Part shown: positions 5,148-5,795 of the stretch, in pieces
Layout of the letters: each line of letters starts with the position of its first letter
How positions within the stretch are numbered: the first letter of the stretch is position 1
NCBI GenBank assembly: GCA_902783995.1
Contig: CACZTG010000141.1
Span: 1 to 5,795, forward strand
Length of the DNA: 5,795 bases
Direction: 5' to 3'
Origin: an uncultured Ruminococcus sp.
GTDB lineage: Bacteria; Bacillota_A; Clostridia; RUG12999
Notes under the pieces: generated by a model
Told to the model about the DNA's origin: nothing
Databases searched by the model: none
The model's input: the letters and a program-made list of their open reading frames with translations, nothing else
Program-made: the position numbers and the translations under genes

Positions 5148-5795
5148 GTTATATGCAAGCACAAGAAATCAATCAGTTAAAGTCAGCTCTGCCGAGGCAA
5201 TAGTTAAAGGAATAGCAGAGGACGGCGGTCTTTTTGTTCCGTGTGAAATCCCTCATATTTCGGCAGAAAAAATAAAAGAAATGGCAGATTATTCGTATTC
5301 GCGTCGCGCAGAGGAAATAATGTCGCTTTTTCTTACGGATTTTTCCGAAGATGAAATCAAAAAATGTATAAGCAGCGCGTATAATGAAAAAAATTTCGGA
5401 AGCCCGGATATCGCGCCGCTTCGTTCACTTGAAAATGCCGAAGTTCTTGAGCTTTGGCACGGTCCGACGTGCGCGTTTAAGGATATGGCGCTTCAGATTT
5501 TGCCTTACTTTATGACCTGTTCAATTAAAAAATGTAAAATTGATAAGGAAATTGTAATTCTTGTAGCGACTTCGGGTGATACCGGCAAGGCGGCTCTTGA
5601 AGGTTTTGCGGATGTTGAGGGCACAAGAATTTTGGTTTTCTTTCCGGAAAACGGAGTAAGTAAAATACAAAAGCTGCAAATGCTTACGCAGACCGGAAAA
5701 AATGTCGGCGTTGCTTCGGTTTTCGGTAATTTTGATGATGCCCAAACCGGTGTAAAAAGGATTTTCGGAAACGAGGAATATAATAAAAAGCTTAA
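5146..5795 (+). CDS. thrC: Threonine synthase, N-terminal part (3' end outside window)
   Basis: The first 216 residues of a PLP-dependent threonine synthase, which turns O-phosphohomoserine into threonine and phosphate in the cytoplasm. LYASTRN at 2-8 and the signature DGGLFVP (26-32) are typical of the long bacterial type (usually about 490 residues). WHGPTCAFKDMALQ (104-117) holds the PLP-binding Lys112, and ATSGDTGKAALEGF (141-154) is the phosphate-binding loop; FPENGVSKIQ follows, as in the family. The frame stays open to the last base, so the gene is cut by the window edge, not broken. The ATG at 5146 lies 9 bases after AAAGGA (5131-5136). Its own promoter is unclear: a strong terminator ends 25 bases before the ATG. 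No neighbouring threonine-pathway gene is seen upstream. Identification is secure. Confidence 0.95.
   Translation, partial: MLYASTRNQSVKVSSAEAIVKGIAEDGGLFVPCEIPHISAEKIKEMADYSYSRRAEEIMSLFLTDFSEDEIKKCISSAYNEKNFGSPDIAPLRSLENAEVLELWHGPTCAFKDMALQILPYFMTCSIKKCKIDKEIVILVATSGDTGKAALEGFADVEGTRILVFFPENGVSKIQKLQMLTQTGKNVGVASVFGNFDDAQTGVKRIFGNEEYNKKL

Noticed and set aside
5521..5745. 74-residue open frame on the - strand inside thrC
   Set aside because: Antisense to conserved threonine synthase sequence, including its phosphate-binding loop; no independent support.
1..5795. Mobile element, prophage, defence system or CRISPR content
   Set aside because: No transposase, integrase, direct-repeat array, target-site duplication or defence-type domain was seen; gene style is uniform and all genes point the same way.

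Overview
The window looks like a piece of an A+T-rich, Gram-positive, anaerobic chromosome of the Clostridia type. The reasons are AAGGAGG-like ribosome binding sites, sigma-A promoters with TTGACA/TATAAT-like boxes 17 bases apart, A/T-heavy codon choice, a DUF1858-type CxxC protein typical of anaerobes, and Clostridia-like versions of Pgi, Dtd and ThrC. The species cannot be named from this sequence. All supported genes lie on the + strand, and base composition and gene style look even throughout. I see no transposase, integrase, phage gene, tRNA, rRNA or CRISPR array.

Positions 1-1038 hold the 3' end of a HAD-superfamily hydrolase, then 27 bases later a complete endonuclease/exonuclease/phosphatase (EEP) family hydrolase, probably in one transcript. 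A near-perfect promoter (1070-1098) follows, driving a 67-residue CxxC redox-disulfide protein (1127-1330) that ends in a long hairpin terminator (1341-1412). Positions 1436-3079 carry a membrane-anchored S41 carboxyl-terminal processing protease with a PDZ domain. Three bases after it comes D-aminoacyl-tRNA deacylase (dtd). These two are an operon by spacing.

Positions 3110-4532 are a self-contained unit: promoter, inverted repeat over the predicted transcription start, tandem ribosome binding sites, and glucose-6-phosphate isomerase (pgi). Another promoter with an extended -10 (4568-4596) and a short structured leader precede a 136-residue P-loop protein of unknown function (4668-5078). A strong terminator nested inside a second inverted repeat separates it from threonine synthase (thrC, from 5146), which runs off the window's end.

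The genes are mostly housekeeping: glycolysis, threonine synthesis, removal of D-amino acids from tRNA, envelope proteolysis. I found no convincing evidence of an undescribed multi-gene system. The points most worth a second look are the P-loop protein with its structured leader; the terminator/thrC junction, where the terminator tail, a promoter-like string and the start codon overlap; the missing Asn in the second Dtd active-site motif; and two genes (the S41 protease and thrC) whose ribosome binding site lies just behind a terminator with almost no room for a promoter.
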